This document shows positions 53,957 through 64,000 of a stretch of 64,000 nt of DNA, one piece after another (within the stretch, counting starts at the first letter, position 1; every line of letters starts with the position of its first letter). The notes beneath the pieces are model-generated. The model made no database searches and was not told the origin of the DNA. It saw only the letters and a list, made by a program, of their open reading frames with translations. Source of the DNA: Tranzscheliella williamsii (taxonomy: Eukaryota > Basidiomycota > Ustilaginomycetes > Ustilaginales > Ustilaginaceae); assembly GCA_023212725.1 (NCBI GenBank), contig JALBYF010000064.1, positions 40,511 through 104,510 of the forward strand, given 5' to 3'. A program made the translations under genes and the position numbers.

Positions 53957-55849
53957 ATGGAGAAGTCGGCACTGTTGTACTCTGATACGGATCAGGATGA
54001 TGAGTTATCGTCGTCATTCAGCTATCCGCCCACGCCAGAACCCGAGCCACGAGTACTTCGGGCAGGAAGCCTGAGACAACGTCTGCTAGGCTACATCGCG
54101 AGTAGCTTGGCGAGCCCTTTCAACAGGCGTGGGTACCTTCCACTTCATAGCGGCTCTTCTTCAGCATTGCAGGAGCTGCTGAGCAAGCACCGCAGAACCG
54201 TCTGGCTGCTTTGTATCTTTCTATTGCTAGGTTTGCCTTTATCTTTCTACCTCGGCGCCTCGGGCCCGTCTCAATCTCCACTCACTTGGTATAGCGGCAA
54301 CGAGAAGGCTGCCGGCCAGAGACCCCCCAAGAGCCAAGCTGGTACTGTTGAGACCACGACATGCCCATCCATATCGGAAGGTCCTCACGCTATCGGATGC
54401 CATATCAAGCAGGCACGCGACAAGCTTAAAACCACGCTTGAGAGGCAATCCAAAACATACGAACAGGCTGTCGAGCGCTACAAAGTACAGTACAAGCGGA
54501 CACCGCCCCCCGGCTTCAAAGAATGGTTCGACTTCGCAAAGGACAATAATGCACTTATCATCGATGACTATGGACAGCTGGAGAGAGACCTCGAGCCACT
54601 GCGCACCATACCCAGCCAAATCCTGCGACGGAGGATGGAGGACGCACAGAAGCAAAGTCCAACTCTGCTGTTCCGCTGGGATTTCGCCAACGGTAACGTC
54701 ACTACTACAGCACCGGAGAACATAGAGAACGTCAAAATTTCCAGGGAGATCTTCCAGCCCTTTTTAGAAAAGCTCCCGCCTTTCAGCGTTCTACAGAATT
54801 GGGATGACAACCATATGGTCTGTGGACCCAAGCACGGTGTGGAAGACTCCTCGCCCTTAGCGTCAAAAATTGGCACCCAAGGTCTTCCGGACTCGCTGCA
54901 GCACCTTACCGGCGGTTGCCCCGCCTATCGAGGAACCAGCTCTGCGCTTTCTCTGGATCGGCCATCCATCGATGTCTGCAAGCATGCTGAGGAATGGAAA
55001 ACCTCGCACGGTATTGCACACATGTGGAATGGTTGTTTCAATACGACGCTTCCGATTCTCTCGTTGACGCGCGTCTCCAGCTTTCAGGACATAACCACCG
55101 CTTCGTGGTGTTATGGCTCTAGCAACTATCGTCTGTGGAATAACAGAGCCGACAAGATGTCTTACAAGGACAAGAAGCCGCACCTGTACTGGCGCGGCAG
55201 CAACACAGGCAGCCGTGCCGATAAGGACGCGGCCTACTATGGACACCGGCAGAGGCTGGTCATGCTGGGTGCACAGATGCGCGCCCAGGCTGAGGCATTA
55301 CTGGACGGAGAAGCGCAGGCCCCCCGTTTGCGCTTACCAAACATGCCAGAGACGTTCCAGGAGGCCCAAACCAAGTCGCTTTCTCGTCTCACGCCAAGCG
55401 CGTTCGATATGAACTTTGTCAAATTGCACATGTGTGAGGGCAACAGCTTCTGTGACGAGTGGAAGAAGCTCATCCCGCTCGCGCCGCACGCCGACTCATC
55501 GGCGGCGTTCCAGAATCGCTTTTTGATGGACATCGATGGCAACTCGATGTCCTGCCGCTTCTACCGCCTCCTCGACAGCAACAGCCTCGTCTTCAAACAG
55601 ACCATCTATGTGGAATGGCACGATGACCGCATCGTCCCCTGGCTCCACTACGTCCCCGTCTCTCTCAGTATGGAGGAACTGCCCATCCTCATCGACTACT
55701 TTGCAAATAATCCCGAAGGGCAACTTTACGGAGAGCTGATTGCCGAACAAGGCAAGCAATGGGCCGCCACTGCCCTTAGGAAAATTGACCTTAGCATTTA
55801 CGCCTACCGCCAGATGCTCGAATTAGCACATTTAATCGGTCACGATTGA
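53957..55849 (+). CDS. GT90 (CAP10/CXT1-like) glycosyltransferase 2
   Basis: The 630-residue type II membrane protein has one helix (about 78-98, VWLLCIFLLLGLPLSFYLG) and a lumenal GT90 domain. Shared with the first GT90 are PPPGFKEWFDFA, the pair near IIDDYGQLERDLEPLR, LYWRGSNTGSRA, GHRQRLVMLGAQM, and MDIDGNSMSCRFYRLLDSNS with KQTIYVEWHDDRIVPWLHYVPV (about 518-570). The two proteins look like paralogues that diverged. Single exon. As for the other GT90, xylosyl or related sugar transfer is an analogy, not a demonstrated function. Confidence 0.88.
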   Translation: MEKSALLYSDTDQDDELSSSFSYPPTPEPEPRVLRAGSLRQRLLGYIASSLASPFNRRGYLPLHSGSSSALQELLSKHRRTVWLLCIFLLLGLPLSFYLGASGPSQSPLTWYSGNEKAAGQRPPKSQAGTVETTTCPSISEGPHAIGCHIKQARDKLKTTLERQSKTYEQAVERYKVQYKRTPPPGFKEWFDFAKDNNALIIDDYGQLERDLEPLRTIPSQILRRRMEDAQKQSPTLLFRWDFANGNVTTTAPENIENVKISREIFQPFLEKLPPFSVLQNWDDNHMVCGPKHGVEDSSPLASKIGTQGLPDSLQHLTGGCPAYRGTSSALSLDRPSIDVCKHAEEWKTSHGIAHMWNGCFNTTLPILSLTRVSSFQDITTASWCYGSSNYRLWNNRADKMSYKDKKPHLYWRGSNTGSRADKDAAYYGHRQRLVMLGAQMRAQAEALLDGEAQAPRLRLPNMPETFQEAQTKSLSRLTPSAFDMNFVKLHMCEGNSFCDEWKKLIPLAPHADSSAAFQNRFLMDIDGNSMSCRFYRLLDSNSLVFKQTIYVEWHDDRIVPWLHYVPVSLSMEELPILIDYFANNPEGQLYGELIAEQGKQWAATALRKIDLSIYAYRQMLELAHLIGHD

Positions 55850-56237
55850 TTCCATTCACCAGCCTGTGCTAGTCCTGACCCTACTCCCATCCACCGTCAA
55901 GGACATGTCCCTCAACTAAGACGCCTTCCTTGTTTCGCATGCATTTATTCGATCAGTCATCCACGTACGTTGCTGTTTTCCCAATGTTTATACTCCTTGC
56001 TATGTCCTCACATGCTCACCGTTTCCGTCTGGTGTATTGGTAAAATACACAATCGTGTAGCAGCGGGTGACATGAAGGATGTCAAGCCACATAGCCGCGA
56101 AGTAACGAGTGAAGAACAACAGTGCAGGATGGTAGGCCATCACATGTGCTTGCAGATCTATATAAAAGTGAAGTCTGAATAGGTGGCTTCTGAGAATAGG
56201 ATGAGGAGCGCCCGGTTCATAGGCAAGGCCACATCGA
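55850..56237. other. convergent 3' region
   Basis: Gap between the second GT90 and the second transporter on the other strand. No gene is seen. Confidence 0.45.
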
Positions 56238-57548
56238 TCAGAGGCAGTTTGGCAGCGGAGTCCTTGGCGCCAGCTCTTGGAGCTCCAAGATCGGGGAACG
56301 ATAGGAGCAGCCTTCCTCGACATCGTTGTTGAATGACGCCTTATCAAAGATAATATGAGAGGCGGGGTCCACGGGATTAGCCTGGGCTGCTGGCTCGGAG
56401 TGCGGCAGGTATCGATGGTAGGTGGCGGATGCGGCGAGAATGACTCCAGAGCCGGCTACAACGAGCAGGACATCGATAAAACTGTCAACCTTGGAGGATC
56501 CCGGAAAGAGGGCCGAGTTGAGGAGAAAGGTGAGAATAATGGAGACGGCACTGGTGAAGTCATTGATAATGACACCCGCTTTCTTAAGCAGTACGGCGAT
56601 AAGCATGCCGTTGAACGACTGGCAGAGCACCACAGAAATGGGCCAGGGACTGCGTCGCAGGTCTCGAAACACGGGGTCCATGTCGATACTGCTGAACGCG
56701 ACAATGCCCGCGGCGGGGAGGATTGAGAAGACACTGAGCTGGACGTTGGACGCCCACAGGTTCACCTTGTGATCGCGGTAGATGATCTCCAAAAGAACGC
56801 CAGATATCGAGCTTAACAGCGCGGCAACGCCTAAAGCAAGTGAAGCTACCAGCGATTGGCTGTACCTGGCCGAAGCGCCCACAAGGGGAGGCAGGTAGGG
56901 AGGTTCCCCCACATGGTGGTGGTCGACCGTGCCTATCTTGACCAGCATAACGCCACTAAAGATGGCGAGGATGCAGAGCCACTGGATAGGGAGGATGATT
57001 TTCTTGAGTACGACACGGCTAAGTAAGGCACTGACGAGGATGCGCATCTGCCATAAGGCCTGGAAGTAGGCAGGGTCGAGCTCGGAAGCAGCGTAGAGGT
57101 AGAGGTTGTTCTGCAGCACGTATATCACAGCAGGTACGGCTAGCCTCCAGCCCCTGCTGGTGAAGATCTGGGCCAGGATTTGACTGTAGAGCGGCCTGTG
57201 GCCCAGAGTGACGGGCTCATCCTCACTGTCTGTGGCCTCCTGTGTGACGGGCTCATCCTCACTGTCTGTGGCCTCCTGTGTGACAAGTTGCTCTGTAGAC
57301 CCATCGTCGACCTGGTCATCATTGCTTGGCAAGACAGAGTAGTCTTGTGATGTAACAGCCTTCTTGCGTTGCTTATGAAGCGCGCGAGTCAGAAGACAGG
57401 CTGAACAGACGATCTTGATGGTCTCGCACAACAGTACGGTCAGAGCAGGAGAATAGGCGGCATGGCGCGAGGCCTGATGAAAGACAATGCCTGTACCAGA
57501 CTTGATCGAGCTGGTGCCTAGGATAAGCGGTGTTAACGCGCCAAACAT
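56238..57548 (-). CDS. nucleotide-sugar transporter (SLC35A-type) 2
   Basis: The 436-residue membrane protein is a second transporter of the UDP-galactose/CMP-sialate family: AYSPALTVLLCETIKIVCSA, VPAVIYVLQNNLYLYAASEL, ALWQMRILVSALLSRVVLKK, QWLCILAIFSGVMLVKIG, VSIILTFLLNSALFPGS. A cytosolic loop carries a perfect 12-residue repeat, VTQEATDSEDEP twice (36 bp each, about 57211-57282). The N-terminal first helix looks short, so an upstream exon cannot be excluded. Last gene of the glycan block. Confidence 0.82.
   Translation of the reverse strand: MFGALTPLILGTSSIKSGTGIVFHQASRHAAYSPALTVLLCETIKIVCSACLLTRALHKQRKKAVTSQDYSVLPSNDDQVDDGSTEQLVTQEATDSEDEPVTQEATDSEDEPVTLGHRPLYSQILAQIFTSRGWRLAVPAVIYVLQNNLYLYAASELDPAYFQALWQMRILVSALLSRVVLKKIILPIQWLCILAIFSGVMLVKIGTVDHHHVGEPPYLPPLVGASARYSQSLVASLALGVAALLSSISGVLLEIIYRDHKVNLWASNVQLSVFSILPAAGIVAFSSIDMDPVFRDLRRSPWPISVVLCQSFNGMLIAVLLKKAGVIINDFTSAVSIILTFLLNSALFPGSSKVDSFIDVLLVVAGSGVILAASATYHRYLPHSEPAAQANPVDPASHIIFDKASFNNDVEEGCSYRSPILELQELAPRTPLPNCL
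57211..57282. repeat. 36-bp in-frame tandem duplication in the transporter gene
   Basis: Two near-identical 36-bp copies encode the repeated acidic peptide VTQEATDSEDEP in a loop. The length is a multiple of three, so the frame is kept. Confidence 0.85.
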
Positions 57549-59346
57549 GGCGGGCGAATGATCTAGACCAGATTACTGACTACAGGGATAGGAAGGTAGA
57601 CCAAGGACGAATACACATGTTGATGTTGAATGTAATGATGGCGTAAGATCTGACCTGGTGCAGGAGGGCGCTGGGTAGATTGAGCGATTTTCGGCTTCGA
57701 TCGAAGCAACAGCGAACGTTTACTCAGAATTAGACGCTACAGATCATGGGCGCTAGGCAGTGGCGGATGGAGAGCAATGCGGCTAGTAGGGATATGGGCG
57801 GGGATGGTTGGAAGTTGCTGGCAAGGATGAGGCGAATCTAGCTAGCCCGTGCTATGAGCTGCCACGTTTCGTTGTATGAACAAGCCAGCATCCCGGTGGC
57901 TCTGGGCAGTAGGGTGACAGAAGGATGGCCGGGCCTTGCTTGTACCAGCGACTTAGCCGCGCCGTCTCGGGGTGACATGCAAGTTGAGCGAAAGCTTCTT
58001 CAGGACAGGTATCCGTTACAGGCAGGGGCGGAAGTAGCTAGCTGGATACAGACCTTGCTTGGTCTTACGGCACCATGGCCGGGCCAACCAGGACCACATG
58101 ATTACCACCAAGGCTCATCAAATCATGCCTCGCGTTGGGGTTACTGTTGGTGACCGAAACGGGCAGGACTGTCTGATCATGCCGTTTTGGGGCGGAGCTG
58201 TTGACGTATGTCTTGCTTACTATGCTCTCTTTAGATGCACAACAATGTGCGGATGCCGACAGAGTGAGGGAACATCGGGCAAGAGAGGGTTGGCGACAAT
58301 TGAAGGCATAGTTAAGGTCTCTTCAGGGGAGTGGCTGCCAAAGGTATGCAGCTCCGGAGCCGCCACGTGGGGACATAGAGTAGAGCAGCAGAGCGAAACG
58401 GCGGACTTTGCATCGGAGTCCCAATTAGAGACCGAGCGCAGCCTAACTGCCCAAATTCTGTCTGTACCATGCCCGTGGTTTCGGACATTGCTTGGGAAGC
58501 CCCCGAGACAGCTTCGCAGCCCGCTCCCTGTCCCCGATACCCTTTCCGGCTTTCCTTGCTGGTTTCTCTCATCAGCAGGCCGGCTCCCATCATTTCCTTG
58601 GATGGGTGCCCAGCATTTTCCATTTCGAGTTCACACAGCGCGGTCGATTAGAGCGGTGACGACTCACACTGCAAGGCTTAGTGCGCCCGCCGCTGTACAT
58701 CTCTTTACCTTTTTGTGACCGCCGTTCTGAGCACTTGTTGTTTTGTGGCAGAATAGCATTGCTCAGTGCAAAACCCAACAGCGCAGTCTCGGCGTCCCCA
58801 CCTAGCCTCACCTCCTCATTTTACTACTTCCGTCAGGGTCTGCCCCATTATCTCGGTATCTAATCCAGCCCAACCCAGCCTTGCCGCTTCAATTGCAATA
58901 ACAGATTCTGGATTGGTATTTTGCAGTGTCATAGGGCCAGCCAATGGCATGGGCAGCAAAGCCAGAGTGACCCGCTTGCTCAGTTGGTCAGAAAGGTAGA
59001 TACCGAGGAGAAAGCCGAGACCAGTCGAGGTCATCACCAGATCGAGCCAATATGGGGATCAAGACGCGTTGGCCCGATGAGGAATGAAGTAAGTGTGCGA
59101 CGACCCTTGCACAGATCAGCACGCAACGCGTTCGTCATGTGCTCGAAACGCGGCTAGGTTATTCTGTCACGACAAAGTAGCACGTTCCAACCGTGCGAGA
59201 GATGCTAGGTATCCTGCAGCAACGTTGCCGGAAGGCCGACAGCGGCCAGGGCTAGGAAGCTTCTGTTTGTCTAGCCACTTCACTCTTCCCGCACAACACC
59301 CCGATATTGAAGGCTAGCACAGGGCTAGCTCACAAGTGACGCCGCG
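57549..59346. other. 1.8-kb region without a recognisable gene
   Basis: Open frames reach 219 codons (58059-58718), but none has protein-like features. This is the gene-poor edge between the glycan block and the broken peptidase gene. Confidence 0.5.
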
Positions 59347-61416
59347 ATGATGATGAGGGAGAGACTTCCTTGTGCTTATGCAGCAGTAATTCTGCTACTG
59401 CTGCTCTTCGGCACAGCCATGGCCACGGCAAAGCATAGCAGAGAAGCCAGTAAGGTGATGGACGATTACATTTCAGGCTTACCAAACGGGACACCCCCTT
59501 CTCTGTCTTGGAAAACGGCCAGCGAATCCAGCTTGTGTGCCAGTCTCTTGGTTGCCTCGCAGCAAGCCGACACTCGCTTTCAATGCGCAAGTCTTGCCAT
59601 ACCTTTTGACTATGCCGACCATATGGCAGGCTCGGCCAACCTGACCTTACTTCGCTTTCGCCGTCACAAATATGTAAAAAAGACGTGAGTCCTGCCGCTA
59701 CCCTGACAAGGCGCTTGCAGTTACCGTGCATGCTTACATCACCCCCGTCCCTGTTTTCAAAGCCTCTTTCTCAATCCTGGTGGACCAGGTGGTCTGGGCA
59801 GCAAATACCTCAGCAGCAACGTAGACCTCCTCACGTCCCTCTCTGGTGATGGCGATCACTACCAGCTGATCGGCTGGGACCCACGCGGGTTCGGGACCAG
59901 CGGGCCGGGTCCAATCTTTTGTTATCCCAACGCACAGCAAGCTGCTCTTAGTCAAAATCGTACTACTGTCAAGCTACCACCGAATCGACAGCTCTCTCAG
60001 GCTCAGAAGGATGCTGTCCAAGCACAACTGCAAGTCAGGTATGAAGATGAGAGGGTCGATTGCAGTGCCTTTTCCACGCCAGAAGCGCTCAAGCTGGGCC
60101 AATACATGGGCAGTTATTACAACGCTATGGATATGGAGTTTATGCGGCGTGTGGTCGATGTTGCAGAGCCACTGAACTATCAAGGCCTTTCATACGGTAC
60201 CGCTTTTGGTGCCTGTGAGTATACAGATAGAGCTGAACTAGAAACTGGGGACGAGCTCATGCATTCTCTTCTCGCATCGTCGTCTTACAGTCTACCTCAC
60301 CTTGTTCCCTGAAAGGGTAGGCCGATTCGTGCTGGATGGAGTGATGGATGTCAACTATATATTGAGCCATCAGATCCACGAATGGATAGGAGGTACGTAG
60401 ACCTGCTTGCCTTGGCCTATCAGTCTCTTGATCAGTCAAACACATCCGCTAAGATCACGCTTGACCCACAGGTCAAACATTTGGTGACGCTGAGGCTCTG
60501 CTGACATTCTTCTATGAAGAGTGTATACGTATGGGTCCATCCACCTGCGCTTTAGCACGCCATTCAATAACGCCAGCACTTTAGCTGGCATCGTACAAGA
60601 TGCAATGCTGGGTTTGTTCAAACATCCATTGCGCGCTTCCCCTCAAGCTTTCAACGCTTCGGAAAGTATCAGCAATCTGTATATTCGCTTATCCGACGTC
60701 GAAGGGCTCATCTACGGCGCTCTGTCGTTGCCATGCATCGGTGATGCATTGCGTTCCTTAGGAACTGCGTTAGACTTACTCCTCCAGCGCGAAACAGACA
60801 TTTTGTACGGTCATGCCTTTGCTGCGTCGCTCAACTTGACCCTTGTCTCTAGGCCGGCCTTAGGCCCAAGGCAGGCATTCCGGGGGGACAGCCCCATGGA
60901 TGGCAATGTACGGCCAAGTGATGTATTAAAGAGCATCGAACGGCTCGGTCTTCCCACAGCACCCCACTTCACCGGCTCAGCTCAGGACTACTTTGATTTC
61001 AGCGGCACACGAGGCTATCCACCGGTCCAACACCCACCCGTCCGAGCAGTAGGCAGTTCGGAACTACATGTCCCGGTGCTGTTCATCGGAGGGAGACTGG
61101 ACCCCATAACTGTATGCGCCAAACGATCATGGTGACCCAGGAACTAGATTGATCCAGCTCTGACCTCCATCATCTTCTGTTTCCCAGCCCCTACGAAATG
61201 GCCACACTTTACAATCCCGGTTCGGTCCCACAGTCCCTCAGGTCTTCGACCACGAAGGTATTGGACACACTTCCTTTGCGCAACCATCAAACTGCACCTA
61301 CGGTGTCATCAAGGCCTACCTAGTCAATGGCGAGCTTCCCAGTGCACACAACACGACATGCAAGGACGAGGCATGGCCGCTGTTCGGGTCTGATACAGGT
61401 ATTTCCTATCTTTAGG
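59347..61416 (+). pseudogene. secreted S33/TAP-like alpha/beta-hydrolase peptidase with a 1-nt frameshift (five exons)
   Basis: A prolyl/tripeptidyl-aminopeptidase-like protein. The signal peptide is AYAAVILLLLLFGTAMA. The oxyanion part is LFLNPGGPGGLG, then LIGWDPRGFGTSG; the nucleophile Ser is in YQGLSYGTAFGA; the Asp is in LFIGGRLDPIT and the His in FDHEGIGHTSFAQPS of the TAP C-terminal domain. Exons: 59347-59684, 59763-60214, 60291-60392, 60472-61111, 61188-61416. Introns are 76-79 bp with GT-AG ends (the first uses an AAG acceptor). In exon 4 the frame shifts near 60561-60570 after CALARH: frame 0 hits TAG at 60582, while ASTLAGIVQDAM continues one base earlier. One missing base fits; no intron does. 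Could be a real break or a sequence error. Confidence 0.75.
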
Positions 61417-62451
61417 ATAATATGTAAGGGGAATGTTAAATAAAGAGAAATGATTCATTGACCCGCAAACTCACTAACCAGACCTGAATTCCCAATGCCT
61501 ATACCTAGAATGCCTTGATGAAATAGGGCAGGAAGGCCAGCGCATGCTTCGGGAGTGAGACGCATGTCACCATCCAGCTTGGATTCAGCTCCATCCTTGA
61601 AGGATATAGGATCAATGGATACAACGAGGAGCTTCTGGTGTCTTGGTGTCTTTTGTCATCAACGATGATGAAGGAGACACTGGCAGAATCATTGTCTTCA
61701 TTAATTGCTGATGCAGTAGTGTGCGAGCTGTTCGAGAGTTTACCGCACAAAGTCGCCCCAAAAGATGATGAGATCATGAGGTGGCTCATACTGGTTGTTG
61801 CCGTGCGCTGTCTGCGCCAGGGTGTCCATGAAGCCGCTGTCAAAAGGCAATCCAAAGCAGCGCTACTTTGATGAACTCGAACATGTGGGGAGGAGCCATA
61901 TTCCCGTTTATGCTCCGCTTAAAGAAGTGCTAACTGGAAGGAGCATGCCACAGGATAGGTCCGGGCCTCGACCGTGAAGGAGCCAGGGGCTGACTCCATC
62001 ACTTGGTCAGTGGTTGCGGCAGTAAGGCGAATTGGGGTCGTAACTGAACGTACACATGGAGAGGGTTGTCATACAGCTCGGGTATGACAGGTGCAGATTC
62101 GACTGTTTTGGCTATTTATCGGCCCAGTAAGACCTCACACTAACGATATAATCTTCCACGCTGGCCCCATCTTATTTCGGATACCTTGTAAGGGATTCAT
62201 CAGCAGCTCTCTTACCACCAACAGCATTTAAGTACTCTGTGCCGCGAACGAGCGACAACGGTACACGCCATACCATCAAACGAACAGAGAAGACTCTGCC
62301 CATCCCTGTCAGACTCACATTCAAACATACCGCAGTTTCCGGACAGCCAACAAAGCGATCGCTCACATAATACTACGAACGCGACCGCTATCCAAAGGGA
62401 GGCAAAACAAAGCCCAGGCGACTAAAACACCTAAGACCACTACATCTCAAC
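61417..62451. other. about 1.0 kb with possible decayed gene fragments
   Basis: No intact gene. On the minus strand, protein-like fragments in different frames (about 61737-61850 and 61440-61620) may be remains of one gene; see findings. Confidence 0.4.
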
Positions 62452-62796
62452 ATGAACAAGCTGATTAGTCTTTGCGAAGCAGGTTTCAACAATAAGTTCT
62501 TATGGCCATCGTCAGGAGGAACGCTTGAAGAGCTAGAGTCAGTGTTTGCTAGAACTCAACGTAAGGTTGGAGAACTAAATGTGATAGCGCTAGTACATAG
62601 GGGCGACCCCACAGCACACGAGGATCATTGTTGCAAGAGGGAAGAAGCAGCATCGGGGCTGATAATGTATGTCTGGTATACCGAGAACAACCACATAGAC
62701 CTGAGGCAGGTGTGGCGAGTGCTACGAGACTTCGAGAACCAGGATATCAAGTCACGAACAGTGTCAAATCCTGAAGTATGGGTCACCAAGTTCTAA
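62452..62796 (+). CDS. unsupported 114-residue hypothetical frame
   Basis: An ATG-started frame of 114 residues (MNKLISLCEAGFNNKFLWPS at its start) with fairly normal composition, including acidic and basic residues and a VWYTENNHIDLRQVWRVLRD part. No family is recognised and there is no signal peptide. It lies in a gene-poor, AT-richer part. It may be a small gene, an exon of a larger one, or chance. Confidence 0.25.
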   Translation: MNKLISLCEAGFNNKFLWPSSGGTLEELESVFARTQRKVGELNVIALVHRGDPTAHEDHCCKREEAASGLIMYVWYTENNHIDLRQVWRVLRDFENQDIKSRTVSNPEVWVTKF

Positions 62797-64000
62797 GTGG
62801 TAGCTACGTGATCAATAACCTAAGCTTGTCGTCCCTTGAGAGAGACCGGGTCCACATGATGACAAGGACAAAAATGGTATGGTGTGGCTGTTCATAGCCC
62901 CATGGCTAAGCTACCCTTGAAGGCCCCAGACGCTCTCAAGCCGGAGGCGCCTCGCCGTGTCAGCCCCAAGAACTTTACAACAATCATTCTTGACCGACTC
63001 CTCAGTTGAGACTGATTGAACCTGCTTCCTCAAGCGTCTCTTATCATTGTTTGTGGTCCGTCAAGACGCTTTATGGAAGTCTGAGCTGACTATCACGGCC
63101 TCAACTCCGCCTTCCTCAAAGAACCGGTACTCGCTGTTGTGGTTCGGTTCAGCCAGCGGTCTGTGCACAATGGCAGTGGGTGTGCACGCAAGAACTCAAA
63201 CGATAAGAATGCTGCAACTCAGCCTTGCTTTTCTTGCCGCCGTTCCCATTACCATTGTCATCATGATCAATTGTCACATCATTAGCTTTTTTAGCCTGAA
63301 TTCATCACCTTAGTACAATCCGGGTCTAGTGTTAGCGTCAGCAGTATCGTCCTCTCTGCGATTGCAGCCCCGTTCAAGTTTCGACGCCATCTGTAATCAT
63401 CACCTGATCAGCGTCGCCCAGGGATGATGGAAGACGTTCTCTGTCTCACAGTAGGGAGGTTTCGAGCGCGAACCGACTTGGTTCGGTTCACAGCTCACTT
63501 AGGGATGATCATAGTGAGTGAGGTGGAAGTTTCGAGTATTCACCTCACTGACTTGACTCGCTTCTGACTTTGATCAAATTTTTGTAATCCATGTGATCAG
63601 AATTGTAATCATTAGTCTTCATCAATGCTCATGTCAGTAATTGCGTGCCTGATCCCAGGTACTGGTCGATATGGCAATGGTGTTACACCCCAGGGTCTGA
63701 TAACCTCTGGTGCTGGGTAAATTACTGGTGGTACTGGTGACGGGGTAGAGGCTGGTGTATTATGGTGTTGCACCGCTACGAGAGGCCACACAATGGCGAT
63801 GAGGTGGTTAGGGTCAAGTACTTCTCCTATTGGGTAGCAATAGACTAAATACAGGGTCAGGGTTCCAATTCTCCCGTCAACCCTGCATTTTTTGGAATTT
63901 TTTAAGGGTCCGAATAGAAAAGTGTGGCAATTATAAAAGCATAGCGGCCAATACAAAGGTACAGGGGCTGATACAAAGGTACAGGGGCCAATACAAAGGT
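62797..64000. other. gene-poor right end with direct repeats
   Basis: No gene is recognised. Open frames near 63047-63313 (plus) and 63612-63956 (minus) are not supported; the minus one runs into the repeats at the edge. TGATCA-type and TGTAATC-type short repeats occur at 63390-63620. Confidence 0.4.
63944..64000. repeat. 20-bp tandem repeat cut by the window edge
   Basis: Nearly three copies of a 20-bp unit of the form GGGGCCAATACAAAGGTACA (with GCTGAT and GCGGCC variants) run to the last base, so the array probably continues outside. It may belong to a transposable element or subtelomere. Confidence 0.75.

Noticed and set aside
60521..60555. Short intron (GTGTAT to TTTAG) restoring the peptidase frame
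   Set aside because: It is only 35 bp, has no branch site, and would remove the conserved CIRMGPSTCALA part.

Overview
This looks like nuclear DNA from a GC-rich, intron-poor basidiomycete, most likely a smut fungus (Ustilaginomycotina). The basis is family content (Ost1, Cdc45, Nfs1, complex I 13-kDa subunit, GT90, Stealth and Prm10-like proteins), mostly single-exon genes, and short GT-AG introns of 68-96 bp with CTNAC-like branch sites. The species call is an inference; no search was run.

Left part (1-24.6 kb) is mostly housekeeping and regulation: a DEVH-box RNA helicase with N-terminal dsRNA-binding regions, a Zn2Cys6 transcription factor, OST1 (one in-frame intron), CDC45, a GATA factor, a 4.5-kb stretch with no recognisable gene, and a 1711-residue Ras guanine-nucleotide exchange factor that carries its own degenerate Ras-like domain.

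Middle part (24.8-43 kb) mixes accessory and core genes: an FAD-dependent monooxygenase (one intron), a secreted M43-type metalloprotease broken by an 11-bp tandem duplication, the complex I zinc-binding subunit (three exons), an NAD-dependent epimerase, mitochondrial cysteine desulfurase NFS1, a spliced small secreted protein, a ThrE/Prm10-like transporter, a small MGSC-lipidated-type protein ending in a 9-nt micro-exon, mitoribosomal uL22m, and an unrecognised membrane-anchored protein with a 24-nt first exon.

Right part (43.2-57.5 kb) is the most interesting section. It is an uninterrupted block of six surface-glycan type genes: a GT90 glycosyltransferase, a membrane acyltransferase-3, an SLC35A-type nucleotide-sugar transporter, a Stealth-family (Xpt1-like) phosphotransferase-like protein, a second GT90 and a second SLC35A-type transporter. 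Together they could import a nucleotide sugar into the Golgi, transfer the sugar and acylate the product. By analogy with Cryptococcus Cxt1/Xpt1/Uxt this may be a xylose-type modification, but the substrate is not readable from sequence.

Far right (57.5-64 kb) is gene-poor: an S33/TAP-like secreted peptidase with five exons and a one-base frameshift, fragments of a possible decayed gene, an unsupported 114-codon frame, and 20-bp direct repeats at the window edge.
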